A DNA stretch of 22,474 bases from an uncultured Coriobacteriaceae bacterium (GTDB taxonomy: Bacteria > Actinomycetota > Coriobacteriia > Coriobacteriales > Atopobiaceae): positions 1 through 22,474 of the forward strand of contig UWSJ01000025.1 of assembly GCA_900549525.1 (NCBI GenBank), in the 5' to 3' direction. How positions within the stretch are numbered: position 1 is the stretch's first letter; the number at the start of each line of letters is the position of its first letter. Both the position numbers and the translations under genes were made by a program. Below, piece after piece: positions 11,921 through 19,461 of the stretch. Below the pieces are notes generated by a model. The model had not been told where the DNA came from. It ran no database searches and saw only the letters and a program-made list of their open reading frames with translations.

Positions 11921-14662
11921 ATGAACGCAGCGAAAGACTGCACCCTGCAGGAAAAGCTCCTCCGATGCGCCATGGCGCTCATCCTGGCGGCGGGGGCTCT
12001 GCTCGCCTCTGTGGCGGCCTCGCCCGCCTACGCCGCGCCGAGCACGGTAGACGTGTCCATCGGCGGCAAGATCCCCTACGGCGGCTTCGCCACCACGTGG
12101 ATGAGCGCCGACGGCAACATCGCCTACTGCGCCGAGCCCTCGTCCCCGACGCCCGCGCCGGGCTCCTACTCGACGAGCCCCGTGCCGAGCGGCGACGTGA
12201 CAGCGGCGATCTGGTACTCGTTCGGCTCTCCCGGCTTCGACGCGTCGATGTTCCCGGGCAGCTGGTACGACGGCGGCGGCTGGGACGACGCCAAGTACGC
12301 GGCGGCGAGCCATGTGCTCATCGCCTACGCCTACTCTGGGTCCGAGTCGGCTGCCACGCACGGCACGAGCGCCGAGTTCGCCTCCTGGGCGAAATCCGAG
12401 CTGATCGGCGGGACCTTCGCCAAGATGAAGGCGGGCGCCGGCAAGGTATCCGCCGGGTTCGAGGCGTTCTGCGTCAGGACCGGCGGCGGCTCCCAGACGC
12501 TCGTGAGCTTCAGCTGGTCCGCAGGCGGAGTCAAGGTCGCCAAAACGGACTCCGAGGCGGGCGCGGAGCCCCAGGGCGACGCCTCGCTCGACGGCGCGAG
12601 TTTCTTCGTCGTTAACGAGACCGGCCGCTACGTGCTGGTCGGCGGCAAGTACTACGCCGACGGTGAGGTATGCGCCACGATAAAGACCGCGCCCGAGGAC
12701 GGGTCGCACGTCGCCGCGACCGGCGCCGACGCGCTTCCCGCGGGCAATTACCGCATCGTCGAGTCCGGCGCGCCCGAGGGCTACGACGCCAGCGACGTCC
12801 CCGTCGCGTTCACCGTGAAGGCCGGCGAGGTGTGCGACCTCACGGGCGACCCCGTGACCGACGAGGTCTTCCGCGGCGGCGTGCAGGTGACCAAGTCCGA
12901 CAAGGAGCTGCAGGCGTCCGAGGCGCTCGCGGGCAGCGGCCACAAGGAGGCGCCTGGCGAGCACCCCGGCCTCGACGGGATCGAGTTCACCGTCACGAAC
13001 CGCTCGGCGCACAAGGTCCTCGTTGACGGCGAGTGGCGCGAGCCGGGCGAGGCCGTGGCCACGCTGACCACCGCATGGAACGACGAGGCCGGCGCCTACA
13101 CCGCGCAGACCGCGGCCAACGCACTGCCGTACGGAACCTACGACGTGCGGGAGACGGCGACGAACGGGAGCTACCTGCTGACCGACGGCGAGCCCCGCAC
13201 CTTTGAGGTCCGCACCGGCGACGAGATCGTGAGCGCCTCCGCGGACGGCGCCGCGCTCGAGTTCCGCGACCAGGTGGTGCGCAACGACCTCGAGCTCTCC
13301 AAGAAGAGCGAGTCCGACAACGCCGGCCTCATGGTTCCGTTCGCCATCGAGAACGCGGCCACCGGCGAGATTCACGTGCTGGTCACGGACCGCAACGGCG
13401 ACGCGTCGACCGCGAGCAGCTGGAACAGGCACTCGAGGGACACCAACGCCAACGACGCCCTGCTCGGCCATGAGGGCCCGATTGCTGCCGCCGACATGGA
13501 CCCGAAGGCCGGCATCTGGTTCTCGCTCGGCGAGGACGGCTCCTCGGCGCCGGTCGACGACTCGCTGGCGGCCCTGCCGTACGGCGCCTACACCATGACC
13601 GAGCTGCGCTGCGATGCCAACGAGGGCCTCGAGCTCATCACGAGAAGCTTCTGGATCGATCGCGACTCGACGGTCGCGAAGGCCGTGTGGATGGGCCTTG
13701 ACGACCAGGAGGGCCCGCGCATCTCCACCACGGCAAAGGACGGGGCGGACGGCGACAAGGACGTCTCGGCCGACGCCGAGGCCAAGGTCGTCGACGCCGT
13801 CGCCTACGAGGGCCTGAAGGCCGGCGAGGAGTACGAGCTCTCGGCCACCCTCGTCGACAAGGCGACCGGCGAGCCCGTGACCGACGTCTCGGGCATGCCC
13901 GTGGAGGCCAAGGCCGAGTTCGCCCCCGCGCTCTCGACGGGCAACCAGGACGTCGAGATCTCCTTCGACGCGAGCCTGCTCGGCGGCCGCGACCTGGTCG
14001 TGTTCGAGAGCCTACGCAAGGACGGAGCCGAGGTGGCGTCGCACGCGGACCTCTCCGACGAGGGCCAGACAGTCCACGTCGCCGTCGAGGTAAGCACGCA
14101 GGCGGCTGACGCCGCCGACGGCGACCAGGTCATCGAGGCCGGCAAGGCCAAGGTCGTCGACACGGTGGCCTACAAGGGCCTCGTCCCCGGCGAGACCTAC
14201 ATCGCCGTGGGCACGCTCATGGACAAGGGCACCGGAGAGCCGTTCCTCGACAAGGACGGCAACGAGGTGACCGCGCGCACGCCCTTCGAGCCCGAGGCGC
14301 CCTCCGGCACCGTCGAGGTGACCTTCGAGTTCGACACCGAGGGCCTGGCCGAGGGAGACGAGCTCGTCGTCTTCGAGAAGGTCCTGGACTCCGCCGGCAA
14401 CGTCGTTGCAACCCACGAGGACATCGACTCCGCCGAGCAGAGCGTCGTCGTGGACAACCCCGACACGCCCGAGGTCCCCGAGGAGCCCTACGCCAAGACC
14501 GGGGCCGACGCCCCCGACGGCACCGGCTACGCCGTGGCCGCGGGCATCGCTCTGGCAGCTGCGGCGGGTGCGGGCGGAGCGCTCGCGTACCGCAAGCGCA
14601 AGACGGCCGGCGCAAGCAAGGACGAGGCGGCCGAAGAGCCTGCCGAAGAGCCGGAAGAGTAG
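11921..14662 (+). CDS. Sortase-anchored VaFE (T-Q ester-bond) surface adhesin
   Basis: This 913-residue surface protein has a signal peptide (cleavage after AYA, residue 38). A Cys-containing N-terminal domain follows (IAYCAEP near 70, SHVLIAYAYSG near 135). Then come SpaA/CnaB-like beta domains (about 200-590) and two VaFE repeats (about 598-722 and 724-846), each with the LVVFE motif. In this family a Thr and a Gln form an intramolecular ester bond; candidates are Thr603 or 604 with Gln716, and Thr726 with Gln840. The end has a sorting-like motif YAKTG (857-861), a hydrophobic helix and RKRK, plus an unusual 19-residue acidic tail. The adjacent class B sortase is the likely anchoring enzyme. 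Probable role: attachment of donor to recipient or host surface. Confidence 0.88.
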   Translation: MNAAKDCTLQEKLLRCAMALILAAGALLASVAASPAYAAPSTVDVSIGGKIPYGGFATTWMSADGNIAYCAEPSSPTPAPGSYSTSPVPSGDVTAAIWYSFGSPGFDASMFPGSWYDGGGWDDAKYAAASHVLIAYAYSGSESAATHGTSAEFASWAKSELIGGTFAKMKAGAGKVSAGFEAFCVRTGGGSQTLVSFSWSAGGVKVAKTDSEAGAEPQGDASLDGASFFVVNETGRYVLVGGKYYADGEVCATIKTAPEDGSHVAATGADALPAGNYRIVESGAPEGYDASDVPVAFTVKAGEVCDLTGDPVTDEVFRGGVQVTKSDKELQASEALAGSGHKEAPGEHPGLDGIEFTVTNRSAHKVLVDGEWREPGEAVATLTTAWNDEAGAYTAQTAANALPYGTYDVRETATNGSYLLTDGEPRTFEVRTGDEIVSASADGAALEFRDQVVRNDLELSKKSESDNAGLMVPFAIENAATGEIHVLVTDRNGDASTASSWNRHSRDTNANDALLGHEGPIAAADMDPKAGIWFSLGEDGSSAPVDDSLAALPYGAYTMTELRCDANEGLELITRSFWIDRDSTVAKAVWMGLDDQEGPRISTTAKDGADGDKDVSADAEAKVVDAVAYEGLKAGEEYELSATLVDKATGEPVTDVSGMPVEAKAEFAPALSTGNQDVEISFDASLLGGRDLVVFESLRKDGAEVASHADLSDEGQTVHVAVEVSTQAADAADGDQVIEAGKAKVVDTVAYKGLVPGETYIAVGTLMDKGTGEPFLDKDGNEVTARTPFEPEAPSGTVEVTFEFDTEGLAEGDELVVFEKVLDSAGNVVATHEDIDSAEQSVVVDNPDTPEVPEEPYAKTGADAPDGTGYAVAAGIALAAAAGAGGALAYRKRKTAGASKDEAAEEPAEEPEE

Positions 14663-14685
14663 CGGCGCCGCATCGATACCGAACC

Positions 14686-14732
14686 GGAGGCCCTGGGCGC
14701 TCGCCCGGGGCCTCCCCTGCGAACGGGGGAGG
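14686..14732 (+). promoter_or_regulatory. Two mutually exclusive hairpins overlapping the sortase ribosome-binding site
   Basis: Hairpin 1 pairs GGAGGCCC-T-GGGC (14686-14698) with GCCC-G-GGGCCTCC (14703-14715), a 13-bp stem including one G-U pair. Hairpin 2 pairs CCTCCCC (14711-14717) with GGGGAGG (14726-14732), which is the sortase ribosome-binding site. Bases 14711-14715 are shared, so only one can form. This would let the first hairpin keep the sortase start free. No U-run follows hairpin 1, so it is a weak terminator at best. Confidence 0.45.
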
Positions 14733-14734
14733 AC

Positions 14735-15466
14735 ATGAACAAAGGGAAAGCTGCCACGGCGCTCGCCATTGCCGTGGCGTTGCTGGCGATGGGGGCGCTC
14801 GCCGTCCTGCCGCTGCCCGAGAGGAACCCGTACGAGGTGCACGAGGTGCCTACTGCGGAAGAGGACGCGACAATGGAGGCTCAAGAGACGGGAGGCGGCA
14901 TCGACTGGGACGCCCTTCCCGCCTCCGTCGTCGCTTGGGTGCGCGTGCCGGGCACGACCGTCGACTACCCGATCGTCCAGGGCCGGACTGAATCGCCCGA
15001 CTTCTACCTCACGCACGACGCCGGCGGCGAAAGATCCGCGTGGGGCGCTCCCTACATAGACGCCGGGTGCGCGCAGGGCGCCGAGAGCCCGCTCGTCATC
15101 GTCTACGGGCACCACATGTCCGACGGCACCATGTTCGCGCCGCTCGCGCAGTACTCGTCGCGCGACTTCGCCGAGGGGCACCGCACCATCCGGGTCTACA
15201 CCCGCGAGAAGGCGATCGAGCTCGAGGTCTTCGCGGCCGACGTGGTCGACGCGAGCTCGGAGGGCAAGCGGACCGACTTCGCAGACGCGGCGGCGCTCGC
15301 CGCCTACCTCGGGGACAAATTGTCCCGGTGCGAGGTCGTCCTGGAAGAGCCTTCGGACGTCGCGCAGGCCTGGGCCTTCGTGACGTGCAGCTACCAGACG
15401 AGCAACTCGCGCACCGTCGTTTACGCGAAGGAGGTGGAAGGATGGGATTCGCGCCCTTCGGAATAG
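14735..15466 (+). CDS. srtB: Class B sortase
   Basis: This 243-residue membrane-anchored transpeptidase has an N-terminal helix (about residues 7-26). Its sortase B fold opens with WVRVPGTTVDYPIVQG (68-83). The catalytic triad is visible: histidine 126 in VYGHHM, cysteine 218 in FVTCSYQ and arginine 226 in TSNSRTVVY. It lies directly downstream of the adhesin with a YAKTG signal, so it probably attaches that protein to the wall. Its ribosome-binding site may be masked by an upstream hairpin. A copy of the 15-bp palindrome lies near codon 194. The 3' end overlaps the start of a 32-residue membrane-protein gene. Confidence 0.93.
   Translation: MNKGKAATALAIAVALLAMGALAVLPLPERNPYEVHEVPTAEEDATMEAQETGGGIDWDALPASVVAWVRVPGTTVDYPIVQGRTESPDFYLTHDAGGERSAWGAPYIDAGCAQGAESPLVIVYGHHMSDGTMFAPLAQYSSRDFAEGHRTIRVYTREKAIELEVFAADVVDASSEGKRTDFADAAALAAYLGDKLSRCEVVLEEPSDVAQAWAFVTCSYQTSNSRTVVYAKEVEGWDSRPSE
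15312..15326 (+). repeat. Copy 3 of the 15-bp palindrome, inside the sortase gene
   Basis: GGGACAAATTGTCCC is again read as GAC AAA TTG TCC (Asp-Lys-Leu-Ser), just ahead of the catalytic cysteine region of the sortase. It is preceded by an extra G, as in copy 2. Confidence 0.8.
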
Positions 15467-15540
15467 GGCTCCTCATGGGGCTCCTCACGCTCACGGCCTA
15501 CGCCTGCTGCGCAGCCGGCGACGACGACGACCGAGACTAG
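15442..15540 (+). CDS. 32-residue membrane protein overlapping the sortase end
   Basis: This short gene overlaps the sortase end by 25 bases and begins at ATG 15442, preceded by a very strong AAGGAGGTGG site. The 32-residue product has a hydrophobic segment (FGIGLLMGLLTLTAYACC, about residues 6-23) and an acidic end of four aspartates plus Arg-Asp. It is therefore probably a single-span membrane protein with two cysteines. Codon bias is that of the operon. Adjacency and overlap suggest a function with the sortase or secretion channel. I do not know a family for it. Confidence 0.65.
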   Translation: MGFAPFGIGLLMGLLTLTAYACCAAGDDDDRD

Positions 15541-15578
15541 GACTTGCAGATCGAAACTACAACCGAATATGGCCCTTC

Positions 15579-15610
15579 GACCCCTTGCCGCTATATCTCG
15601 GCAAGGGGTC
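15579..15610. terminator. Strong hairpin at the end of the transfer operon
   Basis: GACCCCTTGCCG (15579-15590) pairs perfectly with CGGCAAGGGGTC (15599-15610) around an 8-base A+T-rich loop. It lies 38 bases after the last stop of the operon. The U-run is weak (TTGCAT), but position and strength make a transcription terminator the best explanation. Confidence 0.7.
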
Positions 15611-15620
15611 TTGCATGTGG

Positions 15621-15629
15621 TGAGATAAT
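15621..15629 (+). promoter_or_regulatory. Candidate extended -10 promoter for the cargo genes
   Basis: TGAGATAAT (15621-15629) fits an extended -10 element: TG, one base, then a near-consensus hexamer. It sits in an A+T-rich patch just after the operon terminator and about 60 bases before the first cargo gene. No clear -35 box is present at the usual distance. Confidence 0.35.
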
Positions 15630-15689
15630 TTACGCACTTGATAGAAACAAGACGCTGCCGGCTGCTTCTCGATAAGCTTCCGGTTGTCC

Positions 15690-16349
15690 ATGAACAGAGG
15701 TACGCAATTGGGAAAGATTAAGCTGCAAGACGTCAAAAAGGCTATCGACATCGGAAAAGACGTTCTGCCCTTCGTTGAGCCCGCTGTGAACAAATACGGG
15801 CCCGCTCTGATCGACTGGGGGCAGCAAAGGGGGAAGCAGGCGGCAGATAGCCTGGGAGAAGCCAGGGACTCATTCCTTTCAAAGGGTCGGGCAATCAAAG
15901 ACAAGAAGGAGCAGCAAAAGTCACTCGAGGCATCCCGCAAGAAGGCCGTGGCAAGCTCGCTTCCGCCGATCTCCGCAAAAGAGTTCTTCGAGAACTTTGA
16001 GAACAACGTCTCCAGCGAAGCCGACCTCAGCGATGGGTACATGGCGATCGCCGGCTGCTACGCCGTCGTCACGATGAAATCGGCACGAGAGAAAGACCCT
16101 TCCGCCTACGAGGACGTCTATGTCGGTTGCGGCAAATCCATGGGCTTCAGCATATACACACAGCTTTGCGGTTTCGGCAACGTCGACGTCTACGCCGACT
16201 TCAAGTTCAAAAGACCCATGATGATCCTGCTCTTCCCGTGTGAGGAAAAAGACCTCGAGAGCCGCTATGAGGCCCTCGTCAGGGATCTTCAGGCCGAGAG
16301 CTCGTACAACAAATGGGACGTCCTGGCACGCTCCGACGAGGCGAGATAG
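15690..16349 (+). CDS. Cargo protein A: degenerate GIY-YIG-like domain protein
   Basis: This 219-residue protein has two parts. Residues 1-90 are helical and charged, including LPFVEPAVNKYGPALIDWGQ and a lysine-rich helix. Residues about 108-215 resemble a GIY-YIG domain: GCYAVV for the GIY motif, DVYVGCGKSMG for YIG, a DVYADFKFKRP stretch, a glutamate-containing helix (LESRYEALVRDL) and ESSYN. The arginine expected after the YIG motif is not evident, so nuclease activity is doubtful. Codons are visibly less G/C-biased than in the flanking operons, suggesting separate acquisition. ATG 15690 lacks a good ribosome-binding site; the in-frame TTG at 15708 has AGAGG seven bases upstream and may be the true start. 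It probably forms an operon with the next gene. Confidence 0.7.
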   Translation: MNRGTQLGKIKLQDVKKAIDIGKDVLPFVEPAVNKYGPALIDWGQQRGKQAADSLGEARDSFLSKGRAIKDKKEQQKSLEASRKKAVASSLPPISAKEFFENFENNVSSEADLSDGYMAIAGCYAVVTMKSAREKDPSAYEDVYVGCGKSMGFSIYTQLCGFGNVDVYADFKFKRPMMILLFPCEEKDLESRYEALVRDLQAESSYNKWDVLARSDEAR

Positions 16350-16360
16350 GCGCTAAGAGC

Positions 16361-17521
16361 ATGAGCGACAAAGAACTTGCGCCGATTAGCGTCGAGGTTG
16401 TTGCGATCGACGACCTCAACAGCATCAAGGTCATCGCGAACACCAATACGAGCAAAGAGAACAACGCCGGCATCGGAGAGCGGGCGGACGCCTTTCTCGG
16501 CCTCGCCTCGGACGTCATAGACCTCGTCGAGGGAAAGCAGCTCTACAAAGTCGAGGTCCCCGAAGGCTACAGCCTTAAGGACCTCGTCGCCTCGAAGAAG
16601 GATCCGGAAGCGGTGAGGGCCCTCATCCGAGACCCAAAGGGTCGCCTGAGCGGCGACGTCTCGCTCAAAGCTACCGGGGTCAGCCCGGCGCAGATCGCCA
16701 GCATCGGCCTTGCCGCGGCGGCGATGGTTGTCGGCCAGGCGTACATGACAGAAATCAGCGACAGCCTCCAGCGCATCGACGCTAAGCTGGAATCGATCGC
16801 CTCCATGATCGCCGGAGATCAGAAGGCGAAGGTCAAAAACGCCCTGGACATCGCCAGAACCTACGCAGCCCTTCATGACGATTACCTCCAAAAGCCCGCC
16901 GAGGCGCGCCAGGCGGCAAGAAACGAGATCGAGGGCAGGTACAACGACGTCGGCCAGGTAATCGATTGGATTACCGAGCAGCTCGCCGGCGTCGAAGACG
17001 GGGTCAGGAGCGCCGCCGAGCGCGAGAAGGACCTCGAACCGCTGCTTAAAGAGATCCAATCCTACGAGGCCCAGTTCGGCATGTGCCTCCAGGCCTTGTC
17101 GGCGCTCGCCATGACGCGCATGTACTACGACGGCAGCATGGACGACCGCAGCGCCCTCATCGAAGAGCAGCGGATCCTCGACAAATCTCAGGGCTTCCTG
17201 AAAAAGAGGCAGGTCCTCGCCGCGCTCATGGAGATGAAGATCGGGGGCATGAAGGGGGCGCCCATCGCGCTTCCTCGCGGCACCCAGGGGAACGCCCTCA
17301 AGAGGCTGGTCTCCCAGACGCCTAGAGCCGCCGCAAAGGAGCAGCTCCTCGAGGCTAAGGTCGAGATGCGCACGAGCCTACGCTCGGGAGAGTCGAAACT
17401 GAGGTCCGAAGCCGAAGATCGAAAAGGCGAGATCGAACGCATCGCAGCGGCATCCCGGACAGCCAGGACGCTGCTCACGGACGGAACCGACTGCTGGCTC
17501 ATCGACGATAAGAAAGATTAG
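16361..17521 (+). CDS. Cargo protein B: helical protein with a central hydrophobic segment
   Basis: This 386-residue protein starts with a beta-rich part (PISVEVVAIDDLNSIKVIAN), followed by a mixed region to about residue 110. A hydrophobic segment (IASIGLAAAAMVVGQAYM, about 114-131) comes next, and then long helices with coiled-coil character to the end. One hydrophobic hairpin or helix flanked by long helices recalls membrane-active helical-bundle proteins (HBL-like toxins), but I recognise no specific family. It starts 11 bases after cargo A and shares its lower G+C, so the pair is one transferred module. Defence, exclusion of other elements, or toxicity are possible roles, all inferred. 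A perfect palindrome follows ten bases after the stop. Confidence 0.75.
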   Translation: MSDKELAPISVEVVAIDDLNSIKVIANTNTSKENNAGIGERADAFLGLASDVIDLVEGKQLYKVEVPEGYSLKDLVASKKDPEAVRALIRDPKGRLSGDVSLKATGVSPAQIASIGLAAAAMVVGQAYMTEISDSLQRIDAKLESIASMIAGDQKAKVKNALDIARTYAALHDDYLQKPAEARQAARNEIEGRYNDVGQVIDWITEQLAGVEDGVRSAAEREKDLEPLLKEIQSYEAQFGMCLQALSALAMTRMYYDGSMDDRSALIEEQRILDKSQGFLKKRQVLAALMEMKIGGMKGAPIALPRGTQGNALKRLVSQTPRAAAKEQLLEAKVEMRTSLRSGESKLRSEAEDRKGEIERIAAASRTARTLLTDGTDCWLIDDKKD

Positions 17522-17530
17522 AAGCCAAGA

Positions 17531-17560
17531 AGAAGAGGCGGGCAATTGCCCGCCTCTTCT
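17531..17560. terminator. 30-bp perfect palindrome, bidirectional terminator between convergent operons
   Basis: AGAAGAGGCGGGCAA (17531-17545) is exactly complementary to the following 15 bases. The palindrome lies between the stop of cargo B on the plus strand and the stop of the 31-residue gene on the minus strand, sharing one base with the latter. T-rich sequence follows on the minus strand (TTCTTCTTGG), weaker on the plus strand. Confidence 0.8.
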
Positions 17561-17655
17561 CACATCACCCACTTGAACACGGCGCGGAACAGCCAGACGA
17601 AAAAGCCCAGCGTGACCTTAAGCGCCGCCACGAGGAACCTACCAAGCCTCTTCAT
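17560..17655 (-). CDS. 31-residue membrane protein at the end of the mobilisation operon
   Basis: On the minus strand, ATG at 17655 runs to TGA at 17560-17562 and encodes a 31-residue peptide. It has basic ends and a hydrophobic, aromatic core (KVTLGFFVWLFRAVFKW, residues 13-29). GGGGTG lies six bases upstream. The start is 15 bases inside the end of the preceding gene, indicating coupling. Codon bias is G/C-rich as in its neighbours, and the terminator palindrome begins at its stop. It resembles a single-span membrane peptide; function unknown. A toxin-like peptide is conceivable, but no antitoxin is recognisable. Confidence 0.6.
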   Translation of the reverse strand: MKRLGRFLVAALKVTLGFFVWLFRAVFKWVM

Positions 17656-18193
17656 CGACGTCACCCCAATCTTCCTTGACCTTACGCACGCCCTCCTCGG
17701 CGCCCTCTTCCTTCTCCTCCGCGAGCAGCCTCGCCAGCTCGTCGGGCACGCCCGGGACCTCTGCCCTCCCCAGCGCGTGCTGCAGCTCCCTTATCTGCGA
17801 CTTCAGCGGTTTTGAGGGAGGGCCCACGTACTCGCGGTAGCAGGCGCCGATCGCTGCCGCGTCGCACAGGTACCCCCGCACCCGGGCGAACGCCTCGTCC
17901 CCGTCGAGCAGGACGCGGCGGGCGCGCCCCAGCTCGGCCTCCGAGGCCAGCATGAAGCGCCAGCCGCGGGACCTGCGCGCCGCCGGGATGCCGTCCGCGG
18001 GCGCGTCGGCGCGCCAGTCGTCGCGCACCTGGTGCCAGTTCGCCGTGAGCCAGAGCCCCTTCTCGGGCTCCTCCCGCATCTCGAGCTCGAACTCCGTGAG
18101 CATGTTCGCGCCGGAGAACGGCGACCCCTCCGTGAACGAGAGCGTGTCGAACAGCGTCGTCCTGCCGCCCTCGTACTCTATCCTCACCATCAT
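17639..18193 (-). CDS. Conserved mobilisation-operon protein of unknown function
   Basis: This 184-residue soluble protein starts MMVRIEYEGGRTTLFDTLSF, has a beta-rich N-terminal half with a basic stretch (ARRSRGWRFML near 85), and then a helical part (LGRARRVLLDGDEAFARVRGYL). It ends in a long, very acidic helix rich in glutamate. I do not recognise a domain. The ATG at 18193 overlaps the relaxase stop by four bases (ATGA), so it is translationally coupled to the relaxase, with GGAGAGGGG upstream. A longer reading to 18280 is the shadow of the relaxase gene. Role as a relaxase partner is an inference from coupling. Confidence 0.8.
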   Translation of the reverse strand: MMVRIEYEGGRTTLFDTLSFTEGSPFSGANMLTEFELEMREEPEKGLWLTANWHQVRDDWRADAPADGIPAARRSRGWRFMLASEAELGRARRVLLDGDEAFARVRGYLCDAAAIGACYREYVGPPSKPLKSQIRELQHALGRAEVPGVPDELARLLAEEKEEGAEEGVRKVKEDWGDVDEEAW

Positions 18194-19461
18194 CTCCGGC
18201 CCCTCTCCCTGCGCTGCTCCTGCTGGGCCCGCTGCCGCTCGGCGGCGAGGATGCGCTTCTGCTCGTCCGCTCGGTGGCACTGGCGCGAATTGCCGCTGGC
18301 ATCGTCGCGCCCTTCACCGTCCCCGTAGCGGGTCTTGAGCGGCATGAGCCCGTTCTCGGCCATGTAGGCGCGGGCGGCCTCGAGGCGGCGGTACCCCTCG
18401 CCGCCCGCCTGGCCGCGTCGCTCCAACGTCGCCATCCTGAGCCCGAACTCCTCGATGGACTCGACGTCGAACTTCGCGCAGGTCTCGAGCGCCGAGGAGA
18501 GCCTGCTCAGCTCCGAGAGGTCGTTGAGCTCGAGAGCCCGCTCGGCGGCCTCGCGGATGCGCGCGGTGCTCGCGTCCGTGGGACGGTAGGCGCCCTCGCG
18601 CTCGAAGCGCCGGCGGAGCATCTCCTTGCCGTAGACGAACCCCAGGCGCTCGCCGCTTACCTTCTTGGACGGCTCCTCCGCCAGGCTGAACACCCAGTCG
18701 TCCCGCCGCGCCTTGGCCGAGTTGTCGGCGACGTGCACGCCCAGGGCGTCGAGGATGCCGAGGAACTCCGCCTCGTCGCGCGCCGTGGTCTTGGCGAGCG
18801 CGACGCGGGCGCGGATGTCGCCGACCCACGAGTAGCCGCCCGAGCGCATGATCTCCTTCTCGGCCCGGCCCAGGTAGACGCTCCTGCGGCTCCTTGGCCC
18901 GCCCGCGCCGGCATGCCCGCGCGCCTTCGACGGCGATTCGGGAGCTCGGTCGTTGGAGAGCCCCGACAGCCCGCGCTCGCGCGCCATGTCCTGAAGGTCT
19001 CGGTTGAGGTCCTCGGGGTGCTGGGTCTGCATGCGGTAGCCGGTTCGGAGGTTGGCGTTGTTCACGACGATGTGCGCGTGCGGTATGCCGCGGGCGTTGT
19101 CGTCGTGGTAGACGATGGCGATCTCGTGGTCGCCGAAGTGCTTGAGCGCCCACGAGCACGCGAGCTCGCGCAGCGCCGCCAGGTCGATGCTGTCGCCGGG
19201 GTCCGGCGAGAGCACGAAGTGCTTGAACGTGCGCGCGGGCTTTCCCCGCCAGGGCGCGTCCGTGCCGAAGGCGGCGCGCGTGGCGTCCATCTCGGCGTCC
19301 CAGGCGCAGGCCTCCTTGGCGTCTTCCCCCAGCGCGCCGGCGTCGCGCTCGTCGTAGCTCAGGTTGAACAGGTCGCGCGCCAGGGCGCGGCCTCCCTTCT
19401 CGAGGTAGCGGCGGATGCCGCCCGTCGAGCCGTGGCCGCTTATCGGCTTCAGGATCGGCAT
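18190..19461 (-). CDS. MOBP-type relaxase
   Basis: This 423-residue relaxase nicks oriT and stays covalently bound to the transferred strand through a tyrosine. The N-terminal relaxase domain has the likely catalytic tyrosine at 19 (GGIRRYLEKGG), the FKHFVLSPDP strand (79-88) and the metal-binding histidine motif YHDDNARGIPHAHIVVNN, with histidines at 119, 128 and 130. The C-terminal half is helical and ends in a glutamine/arginine-rich basic tail, which could serve as a secretion signal. The start overlaps the end of the mobC-like gene by 13 bases. At about 420 residues it is of normal size for small Gram-positive MOBP relaxases. Confidence 0.93.
   Translation of the reverse strand: MPILKPISGHGSTGGIRRYLEKGGRALARDLFNLSYDERDAGALGEDAKEACAWDAEMDATRAAFGTDAPWRGKPARTFKHFVLSPDPGDSIDLAALRELACSWALKHFGDHEIAIVYHDDNARGIPHAHIVVNNANLRTGYRMQTQHPEDLNRDLQDMARERGLSGLSNDRAPESPSKARGHAGAGGPRSRRSVYLGRAEKEIMRSGGYSWVGDIRARVALAKTTARDEAEFLGILDALGVHVADNSAKARRDDWVFSLAEEPSKKVSGERLGFVYGKEMLRRRFEREGAYRPTDASTARIREAAERALELNDLSELSRLSSALETCAKFDVESIEEFGLRMATLERRGQAGGEGYRRLEAARAYMAENGLMPLKTRYGDGEGRDDASGNSRQCHRADEQKRILAAERQRAQQEQRRERGRR

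Noticed and set aside
11282..13471. 729-residue minus-strand open frame
   Set aside because: It is antisense to the accessory and adhesin genes, shows no recognisable motif and has no plausible ribosome-binding site.
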